A stretch of DNA of 64,000 bases from Sphingomonas endophytica (GCF_014199415.1 NZ_JACIJN010000007.1:124001-188000); one strand, 5' to 3'. Numbered from the stretch's first letter, positions 16,453 through 26,118 are shown. Translations and numbers: made by a program. The notes: generated by a model not told the origin, from the sequence alone.

Positions 16453-18771
16453 TTAAACGGGATTGCCGTCGGTATCGCGCAGCACCTCGCGACGGCCGAC
16501 ATGGTCGGGGCGGCTGACCACGCCTTCCTTCTCCATCCGCTCGATCAGACGTGCCGCAGAATTGTAGCCGATCCGCAACTGGCGCTGCAGCCACGAGGTC
16601 GACGCCTTCTGGCTGCCGCAAACGATCGCGACCGCCGCGCGATATTGCTGGTCTTCGGCGGAGTCCTCGCCGGTCGGCGCACCCTCCAGCGCGAAGCTTT
16701 CGGCGGGCTCCTCGGTGACCGACTCGATATAGTCGGGCTGGCCCTGCGCACGCCAGTGATCGGTGACCGCACGCACCTCGTCATCGCTGACGAACGGACC
16801 ATGCACGCGGACGATGCCCTTGCCGCCGGGCATGTAAAGCATGTCGCCGCGCCCCAGCAATTGCTCCGCACCCTGCTCACCGAGGATCGTGCGCGAGTCG
16901 ATCTTGCTCGTGACATGGAAGCTGATGCGGGTCGGCAGGTTGGCCTTGATGACGCCGGTGATGACATCGACCGACGGACGCTGCGTCGCCATGATGAGGT
17001 GGATGCCCGCCGCGCGCGCCTTCTGCGCAAGCCGCTGGATCAGAAATTCGACTTCCTTGCCGGCCGTCATCATCAGATCGGCAAGCTCGTCGACGATCAC
17101 GACGATCTGCGGCAGCACGTCATAGTCGAGCTGCTCTTCCTCGTAGATCGGCTGGCCGTTTTCGCCATAGCCGGTCTGAACCCGGCGTCCCAGCGGCGTG
17201 CCCTTGGCACGCGCCGCGCGCACCTTGTCGTTGAAGCTGGCGAGACTGCGCACGCCCACCGACGACATCTGGCGGTAGCGATCCTCCATCGTCTCGACCG
17301 CCCATTTGAGCGCGCGTACTGCCTTCGATGGATCGGTGACCACCGGCGACAACAGATGCGGGATATCGTCGTACATGCTCAGTTCGAGCATCTTCGGGTC
17401 GATCATGATCATCCGGCACTGGTCCGGGGTCAGGCGGTAGAGCAGCGACAGGATCATGCCGTTGAGTCCGACCGATTTGCCCGAGCCGGTCGTGCCCGCC
17501 ACCAGCAGGTGCGGCATCGGCGCGAGATCGGCGATCACCGGATCGCCCGCGATGTTCTTGCCGAGGATGACGGGAAGCTGCGCGGTCTGGTCCTCGAACG
17601 CCTGACTGGCGACCAGCTCGTGGAGCGACACGGTTTCGCGCTTGGTGTTGGGCAGCTCGATGCCGATCACCGAGCGGCCGGGGATCGTCGCGACGCGCGC
17701 CGAAATCGCCGACATGTTGCGCGCGATATCGTCGGCGAGCGCGATGACGCGGTTGGCCTTGGTGCCGGGGGCGGGCTCCAGTTCGTACATCGTCACGACC
17801 GGGCCGGGGCGCACCTCGGTGATCGCGCCCTGCACCTTGAAATCGTCGAGCACGGTTTCGAGCAACCGCGCATTGCGCTCCAGCCCGGCCTTGTCGACCG
17901 GCCCGCTCTGGTTCGCGGGGGCGGGGGTGAGCAGGTCGAGCGACGGCAGCACGAACGTGTCACGCAGGTCGAGACGTTGCTGCGGCTTCGGCGGGGCGAG
18001 CGACGGCGAATTGCTGCGGTCGCTGATGACCGGGGCAGGGCGGTTGTCGGGCTGCGCCACCGCGCGCGGCACCGGGCTGCGCGCCAGCGCGAACGGCGCG
18101 TCCCCGTCCTCCGCCGGTTCGTCGAACGCCACTTCGTCGCGATCGGCGTCATCATTCCGCGCACGACGGCGGAGCAGGCGCGGCGAGGGGGTGAAGCGCG
18201 CCAGATCGATCTCGAGACTGCGGCCCCACAGCAGCGCGCCCGCGATCCCGGCGACGAGCCCGAGCGCGAGCACGCTCCACCAGGTCACTTGCGGATTGCC
18301 GATCAGCGCGAACCCCGATCGGAACGCACCGACCACGCCCGAGCCGACAGCGCCGCCCCATCCGAACGGCAGCGCCGGCACCGCGCCCGGCGCGACGCAG
18401 GTCAACGTCACCGCCATCAGCCCGACGCCGACCGCGGCGTTGCGGAGCATCCGCCAGCCGTTGCCCGCCGGCTGCGCGCGCCACAGCCGCAGCGCGACGA
18501 TCGGCGCGACCGGCAGCAGTAGCGCCACCGCCGGACCGAACAGCGTAAGCGCAACGTCCGCGAACCACGCGCCGGGGCTGCCGAGCAGATTGCCGGTGAC
18601 GCCCGCCGCAGCAGTGTTGAGCGACGCGTCTCCCGCCCGATAGGTGACCAGCGCCACCGCCATCGCCACCGTCAACACGAACAGCGCGGTGGCCACGATC
18701 AACGCCCCGCTGCGCAACGCCCCGGCCTTGACCGTCTCGCGCCACAACGGCGCCTCGACACGGCTTGCCAT
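16453..18771 (-). CDS. ftsK: DNA translocase FtsK
   Basis: A 772-aa FtsK. About four membrane helices occupy residues 20-190, a proline-rich linker follows, and the motor domain has Walker A GTTGSGKSVG near 427, the Walker B-like strand MIMIDPKMLE near 456 and VVIVDELADLMM near 560. The C-terminal winged-helix gamma domain (VCGSQKASTSWLQRQLRIGYN) reads KOPS motifs. The protein pumps chromosome ends to the XerCD-dif site at division. It follows the parABS cluster functionally but is transcribed alone. Confidence 0.96.
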   Translation of the reverse strand: MASRVEAPLWRETVKAGALRSGALIVATALFVLTVAMAVALVTYRAGDASLNTAAAGVTGNLLGSPGAWFADVALTLFGPAVALLLPVAPIVALRLWRAQPAGNGWRMLRNAAVGVGLMAVTLTCVAPGAVPALPFGWGGAVGSGVVGAFRSGFALIGNPQVTWWSVLALGLVAGIAGALLWGRSLEIDLARFTPSPRLLRRRARNDDADRDEVAFDEPAEDGDAPFALARSPVPRAVAQPDNRPAPVISDRSNSPSLAPPKPQQRLDLRDTFVLPSLDLLTPAPANQSGPVDKAGLERNARLLETVLDDFKVQGAITEVRPGPVVTMYELEPAPGTKANRVIALADDIARNMSAISARVATIPGRSVIGIELPNTKRETVSLHELVASQAFEDQTAQLPVILGKNIAGDPVIADLAPMPHLLVAGTTGSGKSVGLNGMILSLLYRLTPDQCRMIMIDPKMLELSMYDDIPHLLSPVVTDPSKAVRALKWAVETMEDRYRQMSSVGVRSLASFNDKVRAARAKGTPLGRRVQTGYGENGQPIYEEEQLDYDVLPQIVVIVDELADLMMTAGKEVEFLIQRLAQKARAAGIHLIMATQRPSVDVITGVIKANLPTRISFHVTSKIDSRTILGEQGAEQLLGRGDMLYMPGGKGIVRVHGPFVSDDEVRAVTDHWRAQGQPDYIESVTEEPAESFALEGAPTGEDSAEDQQYRAAVAIVCGSQKASTSWLQRQLRIGYNSAARLIERMEKEGVVSRPDHVGRREVLRDTDGNPV

Positions 18772-18884
18772 TCCGAACCCCCAACGATGTCAGAAAATAC
18801 CGCTATATTCTCCGCCGCCGCGCGTTGCACGTCAAGATGGCCGCGGGCGTTGGCATCGCGCGCGAGTGAGGATAGGGCAGGATC

Positions 18885-20114
18885 ATGGACAAAGCAGATG
18901 CGCGGGCAGATGTGCTCATCCTCGGCGGCGGGCTGGTCGGCAGCGCGCTTGCGGTCGCGCTGGACCGTCATGGCCTTTCCACGATCGTCGTCGATCCCGC
19001 CGATCCCGGCGTAACATTGACCGCAGGGTTCGACGGCCGCGCCTCGGCGGTTGCGAGCGCCAGCCACAAGATGCTCGACGCGATCGGCGTCGGCGATGGT
19101 CTGCGTGGCAAGGGCTGTGAGATCCGGCAGATCCGCGTCAGCGACGGACTTGCGCCGGGCAAGCTCGACTTCATCCCCGCCGCTGACGACGCTGCATTGG
19201 GAACGATGTATGAGAACCGGCTGCTGCGCCGGTCGCTCTACGATGCCGCGATCGCCGCCGCGCACGTGGATCTGCGGATGCAGACCCGTGCCACGGATAT
19301 CGTGCGGGACGCGGACGGCGTGCGTGCGACCTTGTCGTCCGGCGCCACTGTCACCGCGGACCTGCTCGTCGCTGCCGAAGGTCGCCAATCTCCGACGCGC
19401 GCTGCGGCGGGGATCAATGTCGCGCGCTGGCAGTACGATCACGCCGCGATTATCGGAGCCTTCCATCACGAACGCAGCCACGAGAATGTGGCCTATGAGA
19501 TTTTCTATCCCGCCGGTCCGTTCGCGCTACTGCCGCTGCCCGATGACGAGATCGGCCATCGCTCGGCGATCGTCTGGACCGTCGCGGACGATCAGGCGGC
19601 GGGAATGCTCAAGCTCAGTGATCGCGGCTTTCTCGCCGAGGCGGAGAAGAGCATGGGCGGGTTCCTGGGCGCTTTGTCGCACGCCGCCCCGCGCGCGAGC
19701 TACCCGCTCGGCTTTCACCATGCCGCGCGCCTGACCGACACGCGGTTGGTGCTGGTCGGCGATGCTGCGCATGGCATCCATCCGATCGCAGGGCAGGGGG
19801 TCAATCTCGGCTATCGCGATGTCGCCGCGCTGGTCGAGGTGCTGGTCGAGGGGCGGCGGCTCGGGCTCGATGCCGGTGACGCGCAATTGCTCAAGCGCTA
19901 CGAACGCTGGCGGAGCCTCGACACGTTCATGGTCGCCGCCGCGACGGACACGCTGACCCGATTGTTCGGTATTCCCGGCAGGGTTGCCAGCGCGGTGCGG
20001 CGCTTCGGCATCTCGGCGGTCGATCGTCTTCCGCCGCTCAAGGACCGCTTCATGGCCGAGGCGCGTGGTGAAAGTGGCGACCTGCCGAAATTGTTGATGG
20101 GCACGATGGTCTGA
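18885..20114 (+). CDS. UbiH/UbiF/Coq6-type FAD-dependent hydroxylase
   Basis: A 409-aa flavoprotein monooxygenase. The dinucleotide fold is ILGGGLVGSALAVALDRHG at residues 10-28, and the second FAD motif is LVGDAAHGIHPIAGQGVNLGYRD near 287-310, typical of ubiquinone-ring hydroxylases. Which carbon it hydroxylates (UbiH, UbiF, UbiI or broad-range UbiL) cannot be told. It is divergent from ftsK and convergent with pdeM. The hydrophobic C-terminus suggests membrane association for a lipid substrate. Confidence 0.85.
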   Translation: MDKADARADVLILGGGLVGSALAVALDRHGLSTIVVDPADPGVTLTAGFDGRASAVASASHKMLDAIGVGDGLRGKGCEIRQIRVSDGLAPGKLDFIPAADDAALGTMYENRLLRRSLYDAAIAAAHVDLRMQTRATDIVRDADGVRATLSSGATVTADLLVAAEGRQSPTRAAAGINVARWQYDHAAIIGAFHHERSHENVAYEIFYPAGPFALLPLPDDEIGHRSAIVWTVADDQAAGMLKLSDRGFLAEAEKSMGGFLGALSHAAPRASYPLGFHHAARLTDTRLVLVGDAAHGIHPIAGQGVNLGYRDVAALVEVLVEGRRLGLDAGDAQLLKRYERWRSLDTFMVAAATDTLTRLFGIPGRVASAVRRFGISAVDRLPPLKDRFMAEARGESGDLPKLLMGTMV

Positions 20115-20135
20115 CGCGTTCCGCGTCGGCTGAGG

Positions 20136-20825
20136 TCACGCAGCGACAGGGAAGCGCAGCAAGCGATCGCGGAGCGCAACCAGCGCTTCCGCACCGCCGC
20201 CGGTCGCGCGCATGATTTCCGGATGCGTCACGTCAAGCCCGCCGGCCAGCGCGCCGAATGCCGGGAAGATCAGCTTTGTCGCAGTGGCCACGAAGCACCG
20301 GCGCGCTACCAGCTTTCCCCGAACCTTCACGCGCAGCTTTGGATGAAAGTGACCGGATAATTCGGGAAATGTTTCACGTGGAACAGCCTCATGGCGCAGC
20401 ATCACGCCTTCGACCAACGCCTCGTCACGCACAGCGCCCCCGCAGCGATCGACAAAGACGCGGTCGTGATTGCCGGTGATCCACGTCCAGCGCGTGGTGG
20501 CGGTCAGGTTCGACAGCATCGCACGCGCCGATTCGGGTAAACGCTCGCAGCCGGCAATGTCATGGAAACTGTCTCCGAGGCACCAGACCTCCTCGGCGCC
20601 CGTTGCCATGACGGTGTCGGACAATGCGGTCAGCGTCGCCAGCGAGTCGTAGGGCGGGAGCATCTGACCGCCGCGCGCATACCAGCTCGCCTTTTCGAGG
20701 TGCAGGTCGGCAACGAGCAACGCGCGCCGTGCCGGCCAGAATAGCGCCCCTTCGGGCAACGCCTGCCAGATATGTCCGCCAAAGCGGAGTTCGGCGAACG
20801 GAACAGGAACCATGCCGCCGGCCAT
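20136..20825 (-). CDS. pdeM: ligase-associated DNA damage response endonuclease PdeM
   Basis: A 229-aa calcineurin-like metallophosphoesterase. Metal-binding motifs are VADLHLEK near residue 40, GDSFHD near 84, GNHDRV near 119 and SGHFHPK near 162. This matches PdeM, a nuclease of the ligase-associated DNA damage response set. The helicase and exonuclease of that set lie 2.4-6 kb away on both strands. ATG 20825 or the in-frame ATG at 20813 may be the start. A parS site is embedded at 20370-20385 and encodes part of AVPRETF. Confidence 0.85.
   Translation of the reverse strand: MAGGMVPVPFAELRFGGHIWQALPEGALFWPARRALLVADLHLEKASWYARGGQMLPPYDSLATLTALSDTVMATGAEEVWCLGDSFHDIAGCERLPESARAMLSNLTATTRWTWITGNHDRVFVDRCGGAVRDEALVEGVMLRHEAVPRETFPELSGHFHPKLRVKVRGKLVARRCFVATATKLIFPAFGALAGGLDVTHPEIMRATGGGAEALVALRDRLLRFPVAA
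20370..20385. promoter_or_regulatory. parS site 3 (inside pdeM)
   Basis: TGTTTCACGTGGAACA, identical to site 2, about 6.3 kb away from it. It lies in the coding sequence of pdeM. Its exact identity to the two sites next to parAB makes chance very unlikely. Confidence 0.88.
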
Positions 20826-20853
20826 GCCTTAACCGGCGATACCGATCAACCGC

Positions 20854-22248
20854 TTAGCCGGCATAGACCTTCACCAGATCGAACATATAGTCGCGTGCAT
20901 CGTAGAGTGAATCGACGCGGATCCGTTCATCGAGGCCATGAACCCCACTGGTCCGCGGATCGACGAACGTACCCGGCACGCCATAGACCGGAATGCCGAT
21001 CGCCTCGAGGAACACGCCATCGGTGGCCCCGGTCGACATCATCGGCAGTAACGACAGGCCGGGGAAATGCTTGGCCGCGACCCGCTTCATCGGGTCGATC
21101 ACCTTGGGATCGAGCGTCGGCGGGATCGCGGTCGGGCGTACCGGCTGGTTGGCGGTGACCGTCACTTTCTCCCCGGCGAGCCGCTTCAACGTCGCAAGCG
21201 TGCCGTCGACCGTCTCGCCGGGAAAGATCCGGCAGTTGACGTTCGCCGTGGCACGCTGCGGCAGCGCGTTCTCGGCATGGCCTGCGCCGAGCAGGGTCGC
21301 GACGCAGGTCGTGCGCAGCGTCGAATGGAGCACCTTGTCGCGACTGACGATCGCATCGGCGGCCGTATCGGTCGGGTCGGTGAGCAGCCGGCGGATTGCA
21401 GCTGCCTGTTCGCTGTCGGCACGGGCCGCCGTGGCAGTGAAATAGGCGCGGGTGGTGTCGGTGAAGCGGACCGGGAAGTCATAGCCCTGCACCGCCTTGA
21501 TCGCATCGGCCAGTTCGTAGATCGCATTGTCCGGGGTCGGTGCGGAGCTGTGCCCGCCGGGGTTGGTGGTGACGAACGTATAATTCTGCGCCGCCTTCTC
21601 GCCGACCTGCACCGCCAGCAGCTGGCGCTTGCCCGCGCCATCGAGCCGCCCGCCGCCGCCTTCGTTGAGCGCGAACTCGGCGGCGATCAGCTCGGGGCGG
21701 TTCTGCGCCAGCCATTGCGCGCCGTTGAACGCGAAGGTCGTCTCCTCGCCGCAGGTCAGCGCGAGCTTGATCGTCCGCTTCGGACGATAGCCCTGCTGGC
21801 GGAAGCGGATCATCGCATCGGCCCAGATCGCCGCCATCGCCTTGTCGTCGACCGCGCCGCGCGCGTAATAAAAGCCGCCTTCCTCGACCAGCTTGAACGG
21901 ATCGCGCTGCCAATCCTCGCGCTTGGCGGCGACGACGTCGAGATGGCCGAGCAGCAGGATCGGCTTGGCGGCGGGGTCGCTACCCTTCAGCACCGCGACG
22001 ATGCCGCCGTCGTTCGGATGCTCGGGCACCGCAAAGCGGGTGATATCGGCATCGGCGAAACCCGCTGCCTGCAACCGCGCGCCGATCTGCGCCGCCGCCT
22101 GTGTGCAGCTGCCGACGTTTACGACGGTGTTGGTTTCGACCAGCTCCTTGTAGAGCGTGAAGAACGCTTTCTGGTCGGGGCGGGTCTGCGCCTGGGCGTT
22201 CGTCGCCAGCATCGCCACTAGGCCGGCCGCGATCGCTACGTTACGCAT
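20854..22248 (-). CDS. M20-family metallopeptidase, exported
   Basis: A 464-aa zinc peptidase of the M20/M25/M40 group. It begins with a signal peptide (MRNVAIAAGLVAMLATNAQA). Metal ligands appear as LLGHLDVVAAK (near residue 101), RGAVDDKAM (near 133), and CGEETTF (near 167), with a late His in GVHGLDERI. It probably removes amino acids from small peptides in the periplasm. I chose ATG 22248 because AGGGGT lies at proper distance; an ATG six bases upstream is too close to it. The gene separates pdeM from the other damage-response genes. Confidence 0.85.
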   Translation of the reverse strand: MRNVAIAAGLVAMLATNAQAQTRPDQKAFFTLYKELVETNTVVNVGSCTQAAAQIGARLQAAGFADADITRFAVPEHPNDGGIVAVLKGSDPAAKPILLLGHLDVVAAKREDWQRDPFKLVEEGGFYYARGAVDDKAMAAIWADAMIRFRQQGYRPKRTIKLALTCGEETTFAFNGAQWLAQNRPELIAAEFALNEGGGGRLDGAGKRQLLAVQVGEKAAQNYTFVTTNPGGHSSAPTPDNAIYELADAIKAVQGYDFPVRFTDTTRAYFTATAARADSEQAAAIRRLLTDPTDTAADAIVSRDKVLHSTLRTTCVATLLGAGHAENALPQRATANVNCRIFPGETVDGTLATLKRLAGEKVTVTANQPVRPTAIPPTLDPKVIDPMKRVAAKHFPGLSLLPMMSTGATDGVFLEAIGIPVYGVPGTFVDPRTSGVHGLDERIRVDSLYDARDYMFDLVKVYAG

Positions 22249-22307
22249 CCACATACCCCTTCGTCGTTGCCGCAATCGTCGCAGCGAAGCGTCAGGGGCG
22301 CAATATG

Positions 22308-23231
22308 TCACAACACGCGGGCACGCCCTGTGTCGCGGGGCAGCAGCAGCCGTAATTCACGCCGCGCAAAGTCGATATGCACGCGCCGGAACAGCCGCAG
22401 CACATCCATCCCGAGCAGCAACGCCGGCTTCCCTTCAAGCCCGAACGCGGCGAACGGCCGCGCGTCGGCGAAGCCGACCGGCAGCGAACGGATCGTGGCG
22501 CTTCCCAGCGTCAGCATCGGCACCGCGGCATAATCGGTGGTGATGCTGTCGCCGGTGACGCTGGTGAACACGATCGGCGTGCCGGCGCCGCGCCGCGCCA
22601 GCAAGCGCCGCAACGCCAGATTGCCGATGCTGACGCTCGTCCCGGTATCCAGCACCACGCGCACCCGCCGCCCCGCGACCGTGGCATTGGTGACGACCAA
22701 CTGGCCGAACAGGCTTTTGGCGCGGACCACGATCTCGCCCGGCTCCGGGCGGGGCGGCTTTACGCCGATGGCAGGCGCGACGGTCATCCGCTGCTGGTCG
22801 AAGTCGATCGTCAGCGCATGGTCCTGCATCGCGTCGATCCCGAGGATCCCGAGCGCGCCCATGTCCTGCGCGTCGAGCGCCGGTGCCTCGACGCGCCGCG
22901 CCCCCAGCGTGCTGACCGACAGCGACGGGATAACGACCGTCGCCACCGTGCTGGTGCCGGTGATCGTCGTCATCCGCACCGTCGGGCCGGCGGGCAGCGC
23001 GAGCCGAGTCGCGAGCTGGCGCGAGATGACGCTGCGCTGCGCCCCCGAGTCGACGATGAACGGATATGGACCGGCGGCGTCGATCCGCACCGGCACGGTC
23101 ATCCGATCTTCCTGATTGAGAAAGGCAAGATCATCGCCGACCGGTGCAATGGGCGGCACCGGCGGGGGCGTGTCCTGCGCGGTCGCGGGCAGTGCGGCGC
23201 AGGCCAGCAGCAGCGCGAAGATCCTCTCCAT
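22308..23231 (-). CDS. exported retropepsin-like aspartic protease with two domains
   Basis: A 307-aa protein with a short signal peptide (IFALLLACAALPATAQ) and two retropepsin-like halves. The first catalytic motif is VDSGAQRSVIS near residue 60, the second LDTGTSVSIG near 194, so one chain could form a pseudo-dimeric active site; Ser replaces Thr in the first motif. The family (aspartyl protease/clan AA) is common in sphingomonads with unknown targets. It sits between the M20 peptidase and the damage-response helicase, all on the minus strand. Confidence 0.78.
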   Translation of the reverse strand: MERIFALLLACAALPATAQDTPPPVPPIAPVGDDLAFLNQEDRMTVPVRIDAAGPYPFIVDSGAQRSVISRQLATRLALPAGPTVRMTTITGTSTVATVVIPSLSVSTLGARRVEAPALDAQDMGALGILGIDAMQDHALTIDFDQQRMTVAPAIGVKPPRPEPGEIVVRAKSLFGQLVVTNATVAGRRVRVVLDTGTSVSIGNLALRRLLARRGAGTPIVFTSVTGDSITTDYAAVPMLTLGSATIRSLPVGFADARPFAAFGLEGKPALLLGMDVLRLFRRVHIDFARRELRLLLPRDTGRARVL

Positions 23232-23261
23232 AGCTCACGCTACGCCTCGCGCAGCGCGCGA

Positions 23262-25670
23262 TCAATCCACGCGCATCGCCTCCGCCGCCAGCGCCTCGGC
23301 CTCGATCAGCAGCGCGTCGTCGGCACTGCCGGTCGCGACCTTCTCGCGCCCGATCAGCGTCAGCACCGGCACTGCGAGCGGGGTGACGCGCGGCAGGTCG
23401 ACATGCACCATCGTGTCGGCGGCGCGGTCGAGCAGATCGGCGAGCCGCCCGACGTCGGTCATCCGCGCCCGCGCATCGGCCCAGGCGGCCTCCAGCAGCA
23501 CATGCCCCGGCTCATACTGGCGCAGTACGTCGTAGATCAGGTCGGTCGAAAAGGTCACCTGCCGCCCGGTCTTGCGCTTGCCGGGATGCTGGCGCTCGAC
23601 CAGCCCGCCGATCACCGCCACCTCGCGGAACGCGCGCTTGAGCAGGTGCGAGCGTTCGACCCATTCGACGAACTCATGTTCGAGGATGTCGGCGCTGAAC
23701 AGCGCGGCGGGATCGGTGACCTTCTCCAGCCCGTAACAGGCAATCGCATAATCATTGGCGACGAAGCCGAGCGGCTTGAGCCCCAACGTCTCCATCCGCT
23801 TCGTCACCAGCATCCCCAGCGACTGGTGCGCGTTCCAGCCCTCGAAGCTGTAGGCGATCATGTAGTGCCGCCCTTCGCGCGGGAAGGTCTCGACCAGCAA
23901 TTGCTCGGGGTGTGGCAACGTCGAGCGGCGCTGCTGGATCTCCAGCCATTCGCGCACGTCGTCGGGGAAGCGGTGCCATTCGGCGGGCGTGTCGAGGAAG
24001 CGCCGGACGCGATTGGCGAGGTTGGTCGACAGCGGCATCCGGCTGCCGCCATAGGTCGGGATGCGCGCCGGGCGGCTGGTGGCGCGGACGATCAGGTCCT
24101 CGGTGTCGATCTTCTCGACCTCGAGGCTCAGCCCGGCGAAGAAGAAGGTGTCACCATGGCTCAGCGTCGCGGCAAACCCCTCCTCGACCTTGCCAAGCGC
24201 GCGCCCGTTGCGGAATCGCACCTTGAGCATCGTCGCCTCGACGATGATCCCGGCGTTGAGCCGATGCTGCGCGACGAACTTCGGATGACTCACCCGCCAG
24301 CGGCCGTCGGCATCCTGCGTCAGCCGCTTGAACCGGTCATAGGCGCGCAGGGAGTAGCCGCCGTCGCGGATGAAGCCGAGCACGCGGTCGAACAATTCGT
24401 CGGTCAGCGCCGAATAGGGGAGGGCGGAGCGCACCTCGTCCAGCATCGCCGCCTGCTCGAACGGCGCGGCGCAAGCGCACGCCATGACATGCTGCGCGAG
24501 CACGTCCAGCGCCCCCATCCGGAACACGTCGCTGTCCAGCTCGCCCGCCTCGACCGCGTCGAGCGCGGCGCGCGCCTCCAGATATTCGAAGCGGTTGCCG
24601 GGAACGAGGATCGCCTCGCTCGCCTGATCGAGCCGGTGGTTCGAGCGGCCGATCCGCTGGAGCAGCCGCGACGAGCCTTTGGGCGCGCCCATCTGGATCA
24701 CGCAATCGACATCGCCCCAGTCGACGCCGAGGTCGAGGCTGGCAGTCGCCACCAAGGCGCGGAGCCGCCCGTCCGCCATCGCGCTCTCCACCTTGCGGCG
24801 CGCTTCTTTTTCGAGGCTGCCGTGGTGGATACCGATCGGCAGCTGCATCGCATTGGCCTTCCACAGATCCTGGAAGATCAGCTCGGCAAGGCTCCGGGTG
24901 TTGCAGAAGACGATCGAGGTCTTGTGGGTCTCGATCTCGGCCATGACCTGCTCGGCGGCATAGCGCCCCGAATGGCCCGCCCACGGCACGCGGCCTTCGG
25001 GCAGCAGGATTGCGATGTCCGGGTCCACCCCGGCGTCGCCGTGCACCAGCGCGACGCGATCGATGTCGCCATCGGGTGCGAGCCATGCGCGATAGCCGTC
25101 GGGGTCGGCGACGGTCGCCGACAGCGCGACGCGGCGCAGCGCGGGCGCGATCGTCTGAAGGCGCGCCATGCACAGGTTGAGCAGGTCGCCGCGCTTGCCG
25201 GTGGCGAAGGCGTGAACTTCGTCGACGACGATCGTCCGCAGCCCGGCAAACATCGTGAAACTGTCGGGATAGCTAAGCAGCAGCGACAGCGACTCGGGGG
25301 TGGTCAGCAGGATCTGCGGCGGCTTGACGCGCTGCCGGGCCTTGCGATCGGATGGCGTGTCGCCGGTGCGGGTCTCGACGCGCAGGTCGAGCCCCATTTC
25401 CTCGATCGGCGCGAGCAGGTTGCGCTGGATATCGACCGCCAGCGCCTTGAGCGGCGAGACGTAGAGCGTGTGCAGCCCGTCGACGGGTGCGTCGATGAGT
25501 TCGGCCAATGTCGGGAGGAACCCGGCGAGCGTCTTGCCCGCGCCGGTGGCGGCGATCAGCAGCGCGTGATGCCCGGCGCGCGCCTCATCCAGCATCGCCA
25601 ATTGATGCCGGCGCGGCTGCCAGCCACGCCGCGCGAACCAGTCGGTGAGGACAGCGGGGAGGGCGGTCAA
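23262..25670 (-). CDS. ligase-associated DNA damage response DEXH-box helicase
   Basis: An 802-aa Lhr-like superfamily 2 helicase. Motif I is ATGAGKTLAG near residue 42, motif II is VDEVHAF near 148, motif III is LSATVAD near 183, and motif VI is QRIGRSNHR near 345. The C-terminal half matches the extended region of the ligase-associated helicase family. These helicases usually travel with an exonuclease, PdeM and an ATP-dependent DNA ligase. Exonuclease and PdeM are present; the ligase is not in the window. An overlapping 1108-aa opposite frame is a shadow. Confidence 0.88.
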   Translation of the reverse strand: MTALPAVLTDWFARRGWQPRRHQLAMLDEARAGHHALLIAATGAGKTLAGFLPTLAELIDAPVDGLHTLYVSPLKALAVDIQRNLLAPIEEMGLDLRVETRTGDTPSDRKARQRVKPPQILLTTPESLSLLLSYPDSFTMFAGLRTIVVDEVHAFATGKRGDLLNLCMARLQTIAPALRRVALSATVADPDGYRAWLAPDGDIDRVALVHGDAGVDPDIAILLPEGRVPWAGHSGRYAAEQVMAEIETHKTSIVFCNTRSLAELIFQDLWKANAMQLPIGIHHGSLEKEARRKVESAMADGRLRALVATASLDLGVDWGDVDCVIQMGAPKGSSRLLQRIGRSNHRLDQASEAILVPGNRFEYLEARAALDAVEAGELDSDVFRMGALDVLAQHVMACACAAPFEQAAMLDEVRSALPYSALTDELFDRVLGFIRDGGYSLRAYDRFKRLTQDADGRWRVSHPKFVAQHRLNAGIIVEATMLKVRFRNGRALGKVEEGFAATLSHGDTFFFAGLSLEVEKIDTEDLIVRATSRPARIPTYGGSRMPLSTNLANRVRRFLDTPAEWHRFPDDVREWLEIQQRRSTLPHPEQLLVETFPREGRHYMIAYSFEGWNAHQSLGMLVTKRMETLGLKPLGFVANDYAIACYGLEKVTDPAALFSADILEHEFVEWVERSHLLKRAFREVAVIGGLVERQHPGKRKTGRQVTFSTDLIYDVLRQYEPGHVLLEAAWADARARMTDVGRLADLLDRAADTMVHVDLPRVTPLAVPVLTLIGREKVATGSADDALLIEAEALAAEAMRVD

Positions 25671-25743
25671 TCGGGCGTCCGGGCGGGCATGTCAGTGATG
25701 TAGGTGTTGGGGTGGAGGAGGCAACTGCATGCCCTGCCGCCTT

Positions 25744-25838
25744 CGTCATTCCCGCGAAGGCGGGAATCCAGAACCTCTGACGTTGGTAGCTTTCACTGCG
25801 ACCTGCGCGTCTGGATTCCCGCCTTCGCGGAAATGACG
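25744..25838. repeat. palindromic repeat R1, copy 1
   Basis: A 95-bp element with terminal inverted repeats of about 27 bp (CGTCATTCCCGCGAAGGCGG and its complement) and an internal segment with AACCTCTGACGT and CCTGCGCGTCTGG. Nearly identical to copies at 27127, 45603 and 47746. It lies between the helicase start and the small membrane protein. Confidence 0.85.
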
Positions 25839-25862
25839 AGAGACGGGGCAATGACGGACAGC

Positions 25863-26045
25863 TCACGGCGTCCGCGTGCGATCCTCGGCCGATTGCTGCT
25901 TGTACAGTTCGCGCGTCGCCTGCTCGGTCCGCGCTTCTTCACGCGGCGAACGCTTGCGATTGCGCAGCATCGCGAACAACAATGCCGCCACCAGGATGAT
26001 CGGCCCGACGATCACCACGAAGCTCCACCAACCGTCGCCTGCCAT
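25863..26045 (-). CDS. small single-pass membrane protein
   Basis: A 60-aa protein with one membrane helix (residues 7-26, SFVVIVGPIILVAALLFAML) followed by a basic, charged C-terminus (RNRKRSPREEARTEQATREL). The ATG at 26045 has a strong GGGAGAGAG site upstream; a longer frame to 26225 runs into the divergent exonuclease. It resembles short conserved sphingomonad membrane proteins of unknown function. It is placed where the DNA ligase is often found in related damage-response clusters. Confidence 0.62.
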   Translation of the reverse strand: MAGDGWWSFVVIVGPIILVAALLFAMLRNRKRSPREEARTEQATRELYKQQSAEDRTRTP

Positions 26046-26118
26046 CGGCTCTCTCCCGTATCTCGGGTGGTCAACGACGCGTCGATGAACTTCGATCCGC
26101 GCGCGCGGTTGGTGCGGC

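Noticed and set aside
16501..18522. A 673-aa plus-strand frame
   Set aside because: Antisense to ftsK; composition is rich in His/Arg/Asp as in other shadows.
22377..25703. A 1108-aa open frame on the plus strand
   Set aside because: It is the opposite strand of the helicase and aspartic protease genes. Long antisense frames are expected at this GC content; it shows no family motif and an Arg/Asp/Gln-rich composition.
25744..25838. R1 elements as insertion sequences
   Set aside because: About 95 bp, no coding capacity and no transposase in the window; classified as palindromic repeats only.
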